Below the pieces are notes generated by a model. The model was not told the origin of the DNA. It searched no databases and saw only the letters and a list, made by a program, of their open reading frames with translations. Below are positions 42,186 through 50,535 of a stretch of 64,000 bases of DNA, in pieces. The position numbers and the translations under genes were made by a program. This stretch comes from Pigmentiphaga sp. (lineage in GTDB: Bacteria > Pseudomonadota > Gammaproteobacteria > Burkholderiales > Burkholderiaceae_B): NCBI GenBank assembly GCA_023228945.1, contig JALOAI010000004.1:124001-188000 (forward strand). The letters are read 5' to 3'. The first letter of the stretch is position 1; each line of letters starts with the position of its first letter.

Positions 42186-43898
42186 ATGGCTAAGAAACCG
42201 CGTTCCCAAATGGTCACCGAGGGCATCACCCGCACGCCGCACCGCGCCTTCCTGCGCGCCACCGGACTGGATGACGACGATATGGCCAAATCGATGGTTG
42301 CCATCATCGGCACCACCGGGGATAACACGCCGTGCTCCAAATCGCTGGGCCCGCAAGTCGACAGCGCCCGGCTGGGCGTGGCCGAGGGCGGCGGCGTCCC
42401 CGTGGTGATGAACACCATCTCGGTCTCCGACGGCACGTCGATGAACCACGACGGCATGCGCATGAGCCTGATCTCGCGCGAGCTCATCGCCGATAGCATG
42501 GAGGTCGCGGTACGCGGCCATGCCTACGATGCGCTGGTGGGTTTTGGCGGCTGCGATAAAACCCTGCCGGGCACCTTGATGGCCATGGTGCGCCTCAATG
42601 TGCCCTCGGTGTTCGTCTACGGCGGCTCCATGCTGCCCGGCCACTCGCCGGACGGCCAGGAGAACACCGTGCTCACCGCCATCGAAGGCGTGGGCCGCTA
42701 TCAAACCGGTTCCATTTCGCTTGAACAGCTGCGAGGCATCGAGCGCACCTGCGCCATGACCGTCGGCTCCTGTCCGGGCCAGTTCACCGCCAACACCATG
42801 GGCATGGTGGCCGAGGCGCTGGGCCTGTCGTTTCTGGGGTCGTCGACCATCCCCGCCGTCTACAGCGAACGCCACGCCCTGGCGCGCCGCGCCGGCCGCC
42901 GGGTGCTCGAGATCCTGGAGCACGGCGGGCCGCTGCCGCGCGATCTCGTCACGCGCAAAAGCCTCGAGAACGCGGCGGCGGCGGTGGCCGCCACCGGCGG
43001 TTCCACCAATGTTGCCCTGCACATTCCGGCCATTGCGCACGAGGCCGGCATCCGCTTCACGGTGGATGATCTCGCCGAGGTCTTCAATCGCACGCCGCTG
43101 ATCGCCGACTTGCAGCCGGGCGGCCGCTACCTGGCCCGCGACCTGAACGTGATTGGCGGCGTGCCGGTGGTACTCAAGGCACTGCTGCGCAGCGGCCACC
43201 TGCATGGCGACGTTCCCACCATTACCGGCGAAACCCTGGCCGAGGCGCTGGAGCGCTTTCCCGATACCGACAATCGCATCGTGCGCGATAGCAACCAACC
43301 CCTGCACGCGTCCGGCGGTCTGGTGGTGCTCAAGGGCAATCTTTGCCCTGATGGCGCCTTGCTCAAGATCGCCGGCCTGAAGTCGCTCACCTTCGATGGC
43401 AAGGCGCGTGTCTTCGAGACCGAGGAAGACTGCATGAAGGCCGTGTCGGCGCAGGATTACGCCGCCGGCGATGTGCTGGTGATCCGCAACGAAGGGCCCA
43501 AGGGTGGTCCCGGCATGCGCGAGATGCTCAGCGTCACCGCGGCCATCTACGGCCAGGGCCGGGGCGAAACGGTCGCCTTGTTTACCGACGGGCGCTTCTC
43601 GGGCGCCACGCGCGGCATGTGCATCGGCTACGCCAGCCCCGAAGCCGCGACGGGCGGCGCCATTGCGTTGGTGCGCAACGGCGACCGCATCACTATCGAC
43701 GCCACCGCGGGTACGATTCATCTGCACGTGGACGATGCCGAGTTGGCCACGCGCAAGGCGCAATGGCAGCCGTTCGTGCGCGAGCGCATGGCGGGCGTCC
43801 TCGAAAAATACGCCCGCCTGGTTGGCCCCACCCACGAAGGCGCGGTCACCCATTCGGGCCGGGCCGAATGGCCGCTCGAACCCCACAACGATGCCTGA
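42186..43898 (+). CDS. IlvD/Edd family dehydratase (sugar-acid or dihydroxy-acid dehydratase)
   Basis: A 570-residue Fe-S dehydratase that removes water from a 2,3-dihydroxy acid to give a 2-keto-3-deoxy acid. The three cluster cysteines are C50 (GDNTPCS), C123 (GGCDKTLPG) and C196 (GSCPGQFTANTMGMVAEALG). The C-terminal GRFSGATRGMCIGYASPEAA is family-typical. Placement inside a GntR/TRAP cluster with a 3-hydroxyacid dehydrogenase and Hyi-like isomerase argues for a catabolic substrate rather than isoleucine/valine synthesis, but the sequence alone does not settle this. The ATG at 42186 is 29 bp after the regulator. The TGA stop opens a dispersed repeat. Confidence 0.9.
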   Translation: MAKKPRSQMVTEGITRTPHRAFLRATGLDDDDMAKSMVAIIGTTGDNTPCSKSLGPQVDSARLGVAEGGGVPVVMNTISVSDGTSMNHDGMRMSLISRELIADSMEVAVRGHAYDALVGFGGCDKTLPGTLMAMVRLNVPSVFVYGGSMLPGHSPDGQENTVLTAIEGVGRYQTGSISLEQLRGIERTCAMTVGSCPGQFTANTMGMVAEALGLSFLGSSTIPAVYSERHALARRAGRRVLEILEHGGPLPRDLVTRKSLENAAAAVAATGGSTNVALHIPAIAHEAGIRFTVDDLAEVFNRTPLIADLQPGGRYLARDLNVIGGVPVVLKALLRSGHLHGDVPTITGETLAEALERFPDTDNRIVRDSNQPLHASGGLVVLKGNLCPDGALLKIAGLKSLTFDGKARVFETEEDCMKAVSAQDYAAGDVLVIRNEGPKGGPGMREMLSVTAAIYGQGRGETVALFTDGRFSGATRGMCIGYASPEAATGGAIALVRNGDRITIDATAGTIHLHVDDAELATRKAQWQPFVRERMAGVLEKYARLVGPTHEGAVTHSGRAEWPLEPHNDA

Positions 43899-44045
43899 CC
43901 CCGAGCCAAAGCCCCGTTCTTCAAGACGGGTTCGAGCGAGGCCGCCGTTCCGAATGGTGGCGGAGAGGCTCCGGCCGGGGCCGGAGTTCTTCACCTCGCG
44001 GCATCGGGGCAGAGACGCTCCGGCCGAAAGGCCGGAACTCTCCCA
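43896..44045 (+). repeat. Composite stop-anchored dispersed repeat after the dehydratase
   Basis: Begins with the dehydratase stop, TGACCCCGAGCCAAAGCC, then a CCCGTTCTTCAAGACGGG stem-loop and GAGCGAGGC. It then has two copies of the second hairpin unit. CTCCGGCC-GG-GGCCGGAG lies at 43969-43986, after GGTGGCGGAG. TCCGGCC-GAAA-GGCCGGA lies at 44019-44036, ending CTCTCCCAC. It fills the whole gap before the next gene. Confidence 0.65.
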
Positions 44046-44071
44046 CTGAACAACAACACACTGGAACTGCG

Positions 44072-44968
44072 ATGAAGCTGGGATTTTGTGGATTGGGATT
44101 GATGGGCGCGCCGATGGTGCGCCGCCTGCTGGCCGCGGGCCATCAGGTCAAGGTATGGAACCGCTCGGCGGCCAAGGCCGAGCCCCTGCGCGAGCTGGGC
44201 GCGGAAGTGGTGGCCACGCCGCGCGAGGCTGCAACGGACGTTGATGGCGTGCTGATGTGCCTGTTCGATGCCAAGGCCGTCGAGGCCGTGGTGTTCGGCC
44301 CCGAGGGCGTGGCCGAGGCCCGGGGCCTGAAGTGGCTGGCCGATCATTCGAGCATCGTGCCCGAAGCCACGCGCCGCCTGGCGGCCCGATTGTCCGAGGC
44401 CAACGGCGCCGACTGGATCGACGCCCCGGTATCCGGCGGCGTGCCCGGCGTGGAGGCCGGTACCCTGGCCATCATGGCCGGCGGCAACGCCACCCATCTG
44501 GACGAAGCCGCCAGCGCCATGCGCGCCTATGCCGGCAACGTGACGCACATGGGGCCTTCGGGCGCGGGCCAGGCCACCAAGCTCTGCAATCAGGTGTTCG
44601 TGGTGGCGGCCGTGGCGGCGCTGGCCGAGGCCCTGGGCTTTGCGCAGCGCAACGACATCGATCTCAAGTTGCTGGCGCCCGCGCTGGCCGGTGGCTGGGC
44701 CGACTCCAAGCCGCTGCAGATCTTCGCGCCGCGCATGATCGACGTACCGCCCACGTCCATTGGCGCGCTGTCCACCATGCTCAAGGATATCGATACCGTG
44801 ATGTCGGTGGCGCAGCAAAGCGGCGCGCCCATGCCGCTTACCGCGCACATCCAGCAAACGCTGCGGATGGCCAGCGTCATGGGCCTTGGCGAAGCCGAGC
44901 TGTCGGCCATCGTGGCCTTGACGATGCCCGATCGCCGCGAGGCCTATCTGCGCCAGGCCGGCGCCTGA
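44072..44968 (+). CDS. NAD(P)-dependent 3-hydroxyacid dehydrogenase (GlxR/LtnD-like)
   Basis: A 298-residue member of the beta-hydroxyacid dehydrogenase family, which includes tartronate semialdehyde reductase, 3-hydroxyisobutyrate dehydrogenase and L-threonate dehydrogenase. The Rossmann motif is GFCGLGLMGAPMVRRLLAAG at 4-23. The substrate loop is DAPVSGGVPGVEAGTLAIM, and the catalytic lysine lies in GAGQATKLCNQVF, followed by AEALGFAQRNDIDL. Its neighbour is a Hyi-like isomerase, which fits interconversion of tartronate semialdehyde or a 2-oxo-tetronate. Exact substrate unproven. Confidence 0.9.
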   Translation: MKLGFCGLGLMGAPMVRRLLAAGHQVKVWNRSAAKAEPLRELGAEVVATPREAATDVDGVLMCLFDAKAVEAVVFGPEGVAEARGLKWLADHSSIVPEATRRLAARLSEANGADWIDAPVSGGVPGVEAGTLAIMAGGNATHLDEAASAMRAYAGNVTHMGPSGAGQATKLCNQVFVVAAVAALAEALGFAQRNDIDLKLLAPALAGGWADSKPLQIFAPRMIDVPPTSIGALSTMLKDIDTVMSVAQQSGAPMPLTAHIQQTLRMASVMGLGEAELSAIVALTMPDRREAYLRQAGA

Positions 44969-44978
44969 AGGCACGACG

Positions 44979-45791
44979 ATGGAACTGGCCGCCAATCTCA
45001 GCTGGCTGTATCCCGATCTCGCCTGGAGCGAGCGCTTCGCGGCGGCCGCCCATGACGGCTTTCGGGCGGTCGAGATCCTGCTGCCCTACGATCAGCCGCC
45101 AGCCTGGTATGCCGCCCGGCTGCGCGACGCCGGCCTGGAACTGGTCCTGCTCAATACCCCCATCGAGGCGGGGCGGGGCCATCGTGGCTGGGCCGCCATC
45201 CCGGGCGCCGAAACCCGGTTCGACGAGGCCCTGGATCGTGCCAGGGCGGTGGCGACGGCCACCGGCTGCGGCCGTATCCACGTCATGGCGGGCGATGTGT
45301 CGGGCCTGGTGGCCGCCGACTGCGCCGCCACGCTGCGCCGCAATCTCGAGCGAGCCCTGCAACGCACCGAAGCCGACGGTCTGATGCTCACCCTGGAAGC
45401 TCTCAACCGCGACGACATGCCGGGCTATTGCTATCACCTGCCGGAGCAGGTGCTCGGGGTGCTGCGCGATCTCGATTCGCCGCGCTTGCGCATGCAGTTC
45501 GATTATTACCATGTCGTCAAGGAGGGCCTGGACCCGCGGGCGGCCGTGATGGCATGCGGCCCCTGGATCGGCCATGCGCAGATTGCCGGTGCCGATGGCC
45601 GCCATGAACCCGAGCTTGCCCGCGACGGTTTGCTGGAGGCGGTCGCCGCCTTGCCGGGCCTCGGCTACGACAGTTGGCTGGGTTGCGAATATGCGCCGCG
45701 TGGCCGCGCCGCCGAGGGTCTGGGCTGGAACGAACCTCTGCGGCTGCGTGGAGTCCTGGCGGCCGGCCGCGGTGCAAACCATGCTCTTTGA
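44979..45791 (+). CDS. Hydroxypyruvate isomerase/2-oxo-tetronate isomerase-like protein
   Basis: A 270-residue TIM-barrel of the Hyi/OtnI group. It starts MELAANLSWLYPDLAWSERF. Metal-binding acid and histidine residues appear in LMLTLEALNRDDMPGYC, LRMQFDYYHVVKEG, WIGHAQIAGADGRHEP and WLGCEYAPRG. It starts 10 bp after the dehydrogenase. In threonate catabolism OtnI works with LtnD and a kinase/aldolase, but neither kinase nor aldolase is here, so a hydroxypyruvate/tartronate semialdehyde role is at least as likely. The TGA stop is followed by a repeat with a CCTCGCC/GGCGAGG hairpin. Confidence 0.88.
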   Translation: MELAANLSWLYPDLAWSERFAAAAHDGFRAVEILLPYDQPPAWYAARLRDAGLELVLLNTPIEAGRGHRGWAAIPGAETRFDEALDRARAVATATGCGRIHVMAGDVSGLVAADCAATLRRNLERALQRTEADGLMLTLEALNRDDMPGYCYHLPEQVLGVLRDLDSPRLRMQFDYYHVVKEGLDPRAAVMACGPWIGHAQIAGADGRHEPELARDGLLEAVAALPGLGYDSWLGCEYAPRGRAAEGLGWNEPLRLRGVLAAGRGANHAL

Positions 45792-45837
45792 ACCCGCGTC
45801 CCGGCGCGGGCCTCGCCGTTTACGGCGAGGGCAAGCA
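45789..45837 (+). repeat. Stop-anchored dispersed repeat after the Hyi-like gene
   Basis: Starts at the stop codon as TGAACCCGCGTCCCGGCGCG and continues into the hairpin CCTCGCC-GTTTAC-GGCGAGG (45811-45830), then GGCAAGCAAG. It matches the copy at 52442, whose hairpin is CCTCGTC-GTTCAC-GGCGAGG. Confidence 0.55.
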
Positions 45838-45959
45838 AGACCGTGCGCCCTGCGGCCCAGGGTTCACCCACCGGCGATGGAAAGCCGCGGCCATCGGGCT
45901 GCGGTGCTTCACCATCTCTGATCAACCTTCTCTGCCTTCCTCTCTGAAAGGAGCGTCAC

Positions 45960-47003
45960 ATGAAGTCAAAGTGGATTACCTCCCTCCTGGGCTTCGGCCT
46001 GGCCACGGCCCTGACGGCGGGTTCCGCCGCTCAGGCCCAGCAACCTGTCGAACTCACGTTTTCAGCCTGGATTCCGCAGACGCACATTCTGGTCTCCAAC
46101 TTCATGATGCCCTGGGCCAAGGAAGTTGAAGAGGCCACCGAAGGCCGCGTGAAGATTCGCTTTCTGCCCAAGCCGGTGACCAACCCGGTGGGACATTTCG
46201 ATGCCGTGCGCAATGGCCTGGTGGATCTGGCTTTCATCTCGCACTCCTACTACCCCGGCCGTTTCGATCTGATGAAGTTCGGCATCCTGCCGTTCTCCGG
46301 CGATAGCGCGGAGTCGAACTCGGTGGCCACCTGGCGCATCTACGATAAATACCTGCGTGATGCCAACGAGCATCGCGGCGTCAAATTGCTGGGGGTTTAT
46401 GCCCATGGCCCGGGCGGGGTCTATACCACCGGCCGCACGGTCGAGAATATTGAGGATTTCAAGGGCCTCAAGCTGCGGATCGGCGGCGGCATCCAGGCCG
46501 ACCTGGCCAAAGTCCTCGACTTCAACGCAGTGGTCAAGCCGGCGCCCGAGTCTTACGAGCTGATGAGCACCGGCGTGGTCGACGGCGTCCTGTTTCCGCC
46601 CGAGTCGGTGGCATCGTTTCGTCTGGATTCGGTGGTCAAAAACGCCACGCTCTTCCCCGGCGGCCTGTATTCCGACAATCACGGCATCATCATGAACGAA
46701 GACGCCTTCAAACGTCTGCCCAAGCAAGACCAGGAGATTCTCCTCAAGTTGTCGGGCGAACATATTGCCCGGCTGGGGGGCAAGGCCTGGGGCGATGCCG
46801 ACGTCGCGGCGCTCGAAACGCTCAGGGCCAATGGCGTGGTGTTCCACGAGGCCAACGAACAACTGGTGGCCGACGTGCGCGAGAAAACCCAGGTGTTCGA
46901 GACCACCTGGCTGGAAGCCGCCAAGGCCAAGGGCATCGACGGTCCCAAGGTGCTGGCCGAGTTCCGGGCGGAGCTCGAGGCCTTGGAAAAGCAGCAGCAG
47001 TAA
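45960..47003 (+). CDS. TRAP transporter solute-binding protein (DctP family)
   Basis: Periplasmic receptor of a tripartite ATP-independent (TRAP) transporter, 347 residues. A signal peptide covers about 1-26 (LATALTAGSAAQA, cleavage before QQPVEL). The mature part has LTFSAWIPQTHILVSNFMMP, GRVKIRFLPKPVTNPVGHFD and the family motif VENIEDFKGLKLRIGGGIQ, with the carboxylate-binding arginine in KLRIGG. GGAG at 45951-45954 supports the ATG. The ligand is expected to be an organic acid; the surrounding enzymes suggest a hydroxylated one. The DctQ and DctM subunits follow. Confidence 0.93.
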   Translation: MKSKWITSLLGFGLATALTAGSAAQAQQPVELTFSAWIPQTHILVSNFMMPWAKEVEEATEGRVKIRFLPKPVTNPVGHFDAVRNGLVDLAFISHSYYPGRFDLMKFGILPFSGDSAESNSVATWRIYDKYLRDANEHRGVKLLGVYAHGPGGVYTTGRTVENIEDFKGLKLRIGGGIQADLAKVLDFNAVVKPAPESYELMSTGVVDGVLFPPESVASFRLDSVVKNATLFPGGLYSDNHGIIMNEDAFKRLPKQDQEILLKLSGEHIARLGGKAWGDADVAALETLRANGVVFHEANEQLVADVREKTQVFETTWLEAAKAKGIDGPKVLAEFRAELEALEKQQQ

Positions 47004-47072
47004 TGCGGCGGGTGGTCGCCGCGGCTGCGGGGATGGCGGCCCGGTGCGAGCCGGCCGCCATCCCGGGGCCCA

Positions 47073-47095
47073 ACCACGCGCCAAAGCGAGGGTTC
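47073..47095 (+). repeat. Dispersed repeat fragment in the dctP-dctQ gap
   Basis: ACCACGCGCCAAAGCGAGGG matches the 5' part of the stop-anchored repeat, but here it lies 70 bp after the upstream stop codon rather than on it. No clear second hairpin is present. Confidence 0.45.
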
Positions 47096-47202
47096 CGGCC
47101 TCGGGTTGGCCTGCCGCCAGGGCTCGCCGGCCGGTATGGCACCGTTCGCGCAGGCGGTGCCATGTCTTCCATTCCCAGGCTGGTCTTCTTCAAGCCAATA
47201 CC

Positions 47203-47688
47203 ATGAAACCTTTGCTACTGCTGTTGCAGACCGTGCTCAAGCGCATGGCCGAGATCTGTATCGCGATCCTGGCGCTGCTGACGTTGGCCGATGTGCTGGG
47301 TCGCTACTTTCTGAACATCTCCGTCGTTGGCGCGGTGGAGCTCACCGAGATCTTCATGGTGGGCGTGATCTTCTGCGGCATCGTGCTGAGCACCGTGGCG
47401 CGCGAGCACGTCGCCGTGGATTTGCTGCCGCTGCCGTTCGGCCGCCTCGGCGCCCGCATCTTCCATTCCATCAGCCAGCTCATCGCGGCCGCCATCTGCG
47501 CCGTGCTGGGCGCAGCCAGCTGGAGCCAGGCCGAGTCCGCCCTCGACTACGCCGACCAGACCACCATGCTCAATCTCCCGCTGGCCCCCGTGGTGTTCTT
47601 CATGAGCATCATGCTGTTTATCAACACCGCGGTCCAACTCGGCCTGACCTGGTTCGATCTGCGCAACGAGGTGCGTCAACATGTCTGA
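47203..47688 (+). CDS. TRAP transporter small permease (DctQ family)
   Basis: A 161-residue membrane protein with four hydrophobic segments, the DctQ pattern. ILALLTLADVLGRYFLNISV is followed by GAVELTEIFMVGVIFCGIVL and then REHVAVDLLPLPFG, all family-typical. It overlaps the large permease gene by eight bases. The 199-bp gap before it contains a repeat fragment. Confidence 0.93.
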   Translation: MKPLLLLLQTVLKRMAEICIAILALLTLADVLGRYFLNISVVGAVELTEIFMVGVIFCGIVLSTVAREHVAVDLLPLPFGRLGARIFHSISQLIAAAICAVLGAASWSQAESALDYADQTTMLNLPLAPVVFFMSIMLFINTAVQLGLTWFDLRNEVRQHV

Positions 47689-48973
47689 GGCGCTCATCGG
47701 CTTTGCCGTGATGTTGATCCTGATCTTCCTGCGCGTCCCGGTGGCCTTTTCCATGGCGCTCGTCGGCCTGGTGGGCGTCGCACTCTTGCGCAATTGGCCT
47801 TCAGCCTATGCCATGGCCGGGGCGGTGGTACGCGAGAGCGGTTTCCAGTATTTGCTGTCGGTGGTGCCTTTGTTCGTCCTGATGGGTAATTTCATCACTC
47901 AGGCCAAGCTCTCCAAAGAGCTCTACACCGCGGCCTACGCGTTCTTGGGGCATCGGCGAGGCGGCCTGGCGATGTCCACGGTCGTGGCCTGCGGCGGATT
48001 CTCGGCCGTGTGCGGATCCAGTCTGGCCACCGCGGCCACGATGTCCAGGGTGGCGTATCCCGAGATGCGCCGGCTGGGCTATAGCGAGGAGCTGGCCACG
48101 GGCTCCATCGCGGCCGGTGGCACCCTGGGTATTCTCATCCCGCCTTCGATCGTAATGGTGATCTACGCCATCCTCACCCAGCAAAGCATCGGCAAGATGT
48201 TCGCCGCCGGGATTCTGCCCGGACTGCTGGCTGTCGGCCTTTATCTGCTGGCTGTTCAGTGGACCATCTGGCGACGTCCGGAATCTGGGCCGCCGGGCGA
48301 GCGCATGACATGGCGGGAACGCCTGATGGCCCTGCGCGAAGTCTGGGGCGTCCTGTTGTTGTTTGGCGTGGTAATGGGCGGCATCTACGGCGGCGTGTTC
48401 AGTTCCACCGAGGCCGCGGGTATCGGCGCCTGCGGCGCATTTGTGTTTGCCTTGCTGCGTCGCCGGCTCACGTGGTCGGTGTTGTCGTCGGTGCTGGTGG
48501 AGTCGGCCCGTACCACCGGTATGCTGTTCCTGATCCTGATCGGCGCCCTCTTGTTTGCCAACTTCATCAATTTCACTTCGCTGCCCGCCGATCTGCAAGG
48601 CTGGATACAGCAGTTCGATGTCGATCCGCTGATCGTGATCCTGATGATCTGCGTGATCTACATCGTGCTCGGCTGCGTGCTCGAAAGCATGTCGATGGTG
48701 CTGCTCACCGTACCGGTGTTCTACCCGCTCGTCGCCCACATGGGCATCGACCTGATCTGGTTCGGCATTATCGTGGTGGTGGTCACCGAGATCAGTTTCA
48801 TCACGCCTCCGGTGGGGATGAACGTGATGATTCTCAAGAGTCTGCTGCCGGGAGTGTCGATGCCCACGCTATACCGTGGCGTGACGCCCTTCGTGGTGGC
48901 CGATGTCTTTCGCCTGGCGGTATTGATCGCCTTTCCTTCCATCTCTCTCTTGTTGCCACGCTATATCGGCTAG
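47681..48973 (+). CDS. TRAP transporter large permease (DctM family)
   Basis: The 430-residue sodium-coupled transport subunit with about 12 hydrophobic segments. Family motifs include GRRGGLAMSTVVACGGFSAVCG-type sequence near residue 90, LGILIPPSIVMVIYAILTQQ, GVFSSTEAAGIGACGAFVF and ITPPVGMNVMILKSLLPGVS. Together with DctP and DctQ it makes a complete TRAP importer. It starts inside the dctQ end and is followed by the NIPSNAP gene after 8 bp. Confidence 0.94.
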   Translation: MSEALIGFAVMLILIFLRVPVAFSMALVGLVGVALLRNWPSAYAMAGAVVRESGFQYLLSVVPLFVLMGNFITQAKLSKELYTAAYAFLGHRRGGLAMSTVVACGGFSAVCGSSLATAATMSRVAYPEMRRLGYSEELATGSIAAGGTLGILIPPSIVMVIYAILTQQSIGKMFAAGILPGLLAVGLYLLAVQWTIWRRPESGPPGERMTWRERLMALREVWGVLLLFGVVMGGIYGGVFSSTEAAGIGACGAFVFALLRRRLTWSVLSSVLVESARTTGMLFLILIGALLFANFINFTSLPADLQGWIQQFDVDPLIVILMICVIYIVLGCVLESMSMVLLTVPVFYPLVAHMGIDLIWFGIIVVVVTEISFITPPVGMNVMILKSLLPGVSMPTLYRGVTPFVVADVFRLAVLIAFPSISLLLPRYIG

Positions 48974-48981
48974 AGGTTTCC

Positions 48982-49317
48982 ATGATCGTTGACCAAAGAA
49001 CCTACACCATCCAGATCGGCGCGCTGCGCGACTTTCTGGCGCTCTATGGCGCCGAGGGCAGGGCGGTGCAGATTGAGCACCTGGGGGAGCCGGTGGGCTA
49101 CTACACCACCGAAATCGGCGATGTGAACCAGGTCGTACATTTGTGGCAGTATGCCGACTTGGCCGATCGCGACCGCCGCCGGGCGGCGCTGGAGTCCGAC
49201 CCTCGCTGGCTGGCCTACCGGCGCAAGGCCGGCGCCGCGGGCCATGTCCTCAAGCAGTACAACACCATCCTCAAAGCCGTGGATTTCGACGCTTTCGCGT
49301 CCACAAAAACGCCATGA
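48982..49317 (+). CDS. NIPSNAP-family protein
   Basis: A 111-residue protein with a NIPSNAP/dimeric ferredoxin-like fold. The pattern MIVDQRTYTIQIGALRDFLA, then GYYTTEIGDVNQVVHLWQYA and SDPRWLAYRRKAG is typical; family members often occur in catabolic clusters. The biochemical role is unknown. Its ATGA overlap with the next gene shows translational coupling with the hydroxyacid dehydrogenase. Confidence 0.88.
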   Translation: MIVDQRTYTIQIGALRDFLALYGAEGRAVQIEHLGEPVGYYTTEIGDVNQVVHLWQYADLADRDRRRAALESDPRWLAYRRKAGAAGHVLKQYNTILKAVDFDAFASTKTP

Positions 49318-50261
49318 ACCATTCCCACAAAATCCTGCAAGTCTGCCCCCTGCCACCGGTATTGGCTGCCCGCCTGCCTGAGTTCGGCCCTGTCGATGTG
49401 CTGAGCGAGATGTCCGATCCCGCCGCCTTCCTGGCGGAGCGGGGCGGCGAATACACCATCATGGTCACCAGCGGTACGGTGGGCGCCGATGCCGAACTCA
49501 TGGGCCGGATGCCGGCCCTGCAGGCGATCTGCAGCCTGGGGGTCGGCTACGACCCCATCGATATGGATGCCGCCCGGGCGCGCGGCATCGTGGTCAGCAA
49601 CACCCCCGATGTGCTCAACGATTGCGTGGCCGACCTCGCCATGGGTCTGCTGCTCGACGTCGTGCGCGGCATCTCCGCCGCCGACCGCCACGTGCGCCGG
49701 GGCGATTGGCTGACCAAGGGCCCCACGCCGCCCACCACCCGGGTGAGCGGCAAGCGCCTGGGGATGCTGGGCATGGGCCGCATCGGCCAGGCGATTGCGC
49801 GCCGGGCCGCGGGCTTCGACCTCGATATCCGCTACAACAGCCGTCATGCCAAGCCCGAGCTGTCCTGGCGGCATGAGCCGTCCTTGACGGCTCTGGCCGA
49901 GTGGTGCGACTTTCTCGTCGTGGCATGTTCGGGTGGCGCCGAGACCCGCGGTCTGGTGTCGGCCGATGTGCTGCGCGCGCTCGGTCCGCAAGGCTATCTG
50001 ATCAATATCTCCCGCGGCACGGTGGTGGACGAAGCCGCGTTGGTCGAGATCCTGGGCAGCAACGGCCTGGCTGGCGCGGCACTGGACGTCTTCGAGAACG
50101 AACCCGAGGTGCCCGTCGAGCTGTTCGCCATGGATCACGTGGTACTCATGCCTCATATGGGCAGCGGTACGCGAGAAACCCGCCAGGCCATGGCCGACCT
50201 CGTGTTGCAGAACCTCAAGGCCTTTCTCGCGGAAGGGCGCCTGGTCACCCCGGTGCGCTGA
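49314..50261 (+). CDS. D-2-hydroxyacid dehydrogenase
   Basis: A 315-residue NAD(P)-dependent dehydrogenase of the D-isomer-specific family (GhrB/hydroxypyruvate reductase-like). The Rossmann motif is LGMLGMGRIGQAIARRAAGF at about 147-166. The catalytic triad residues are the Arg in LINISRGTVVDEAALVEIL, the Glu in LDVFENEPEVPVELF and the His in VVLMPHMGSGTRETRQAM. In this cluster it could reduce hydroxypyruvate or glyoxylate to glycerate or glycolate. Its stop codon TGA begins an exact tandemly repeated element. Confidence 0.91.
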   Translation: MNHSHKILQVCPLPPVLAARLPEFGPVDVLSEMSDPAAFLAERGGEYTIMVTSGTVGADAELMGRMPALQAICSLGVGYDPIDMDAARARGIVVSNTPDVLNDCVADLAMGLLLDVVRGISAADRHVRRGDWLTKGPTPPTTRVSGKRLGMLGMGRIGQAIARRAAGFDLDIRYNSRHAKPELSWRHEPSLTALAEWCDFLVVACSGGAETRGLVSADVLRALGPQGYLINISRGTVVDEAALVEILGSNGLAGAALDVFENEPEVPVELFAMDHVVLMPHMGSGTRETRQAMADLVLQNLKAFLAEGRLVTPVR

Positions 50262-50426
50262 CCACGCGCCGAGCGCTGGCCTCGCCTTGGCGAGGTCGAG
50301 CGAGGCCATCGAATCCTGGAGCCGTAGGCTCCCCCCGACTGGTGGCGGAGCCGCTTCGGCCGAAGGCTGGAGCGCTTCACCACGCGCCGAGCGCTGGCCT
50401 CGCCTTGGCGAGGTCGAGCGAGGCCA
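50259..50426 (+). repeat. Composite stop-anchored repeat with an exact 48-bp direct duplication
   Basis: Bases 50261-50308 and 50379-50426 are identical over 48 bp (ACCACGCGCCGAGCGCTGGC...GAGCGAGGCCA). Each copy contains the hairpin CCTCGCC-TT-GGCGAGG. Between the two copies lies the second unit type, GGTGGCGGAGCCGCTTCGGC to GCGCTTCACC, which runs directly into copy two. The first copy starts on the dehydrogenase stop codon. Confidence 0.8.
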
Positions 50427-50500
50427 GCCGTCGTTTCGTCATGTTGAAACCGTAACGTTCGGGCGATGCGCCAGATCGTCCAAGGGACCGCTGTTTCGCA

Positions 50501-50523
50501 TAAAATGCAACCACCGTTGCATT
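50501..50523 (+). promoter_or_regulatory. Candidate chrB operator over a -10 element
   Basis: AATGCAAC (50504-50511) and GTTGCATT (50516-50523) form a perfect 8-bp inverted repeat around CACC, ending 12 bp before the ATG of the ChrB-like gene. It overlaps TAAAAT at 50501-50506, a good -10 match. The position fits autorepression by the downstream protein or another regulator. No clear -35 was found. Confidence 0.55.
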
Positions 50524-50535
50524 CGAGGCGTCACG

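Noticed and set aside
49314..50261. Reading the GntR cluster as the complete threonate/erythronate (Ltn/Otn) pathway
   Set aside because: The diagnostic kinase (OtnK) and aldolase (OtnC) are absent, and a dehydratase is present instead.
50261..50426. Exact direct repeats considered as a CRISPR array or phage attachment site
   Set aside because: Only two copies exist, the space between holds a hairpin unit found elsewhere in the window, and no cas or integrase gene is nearby.
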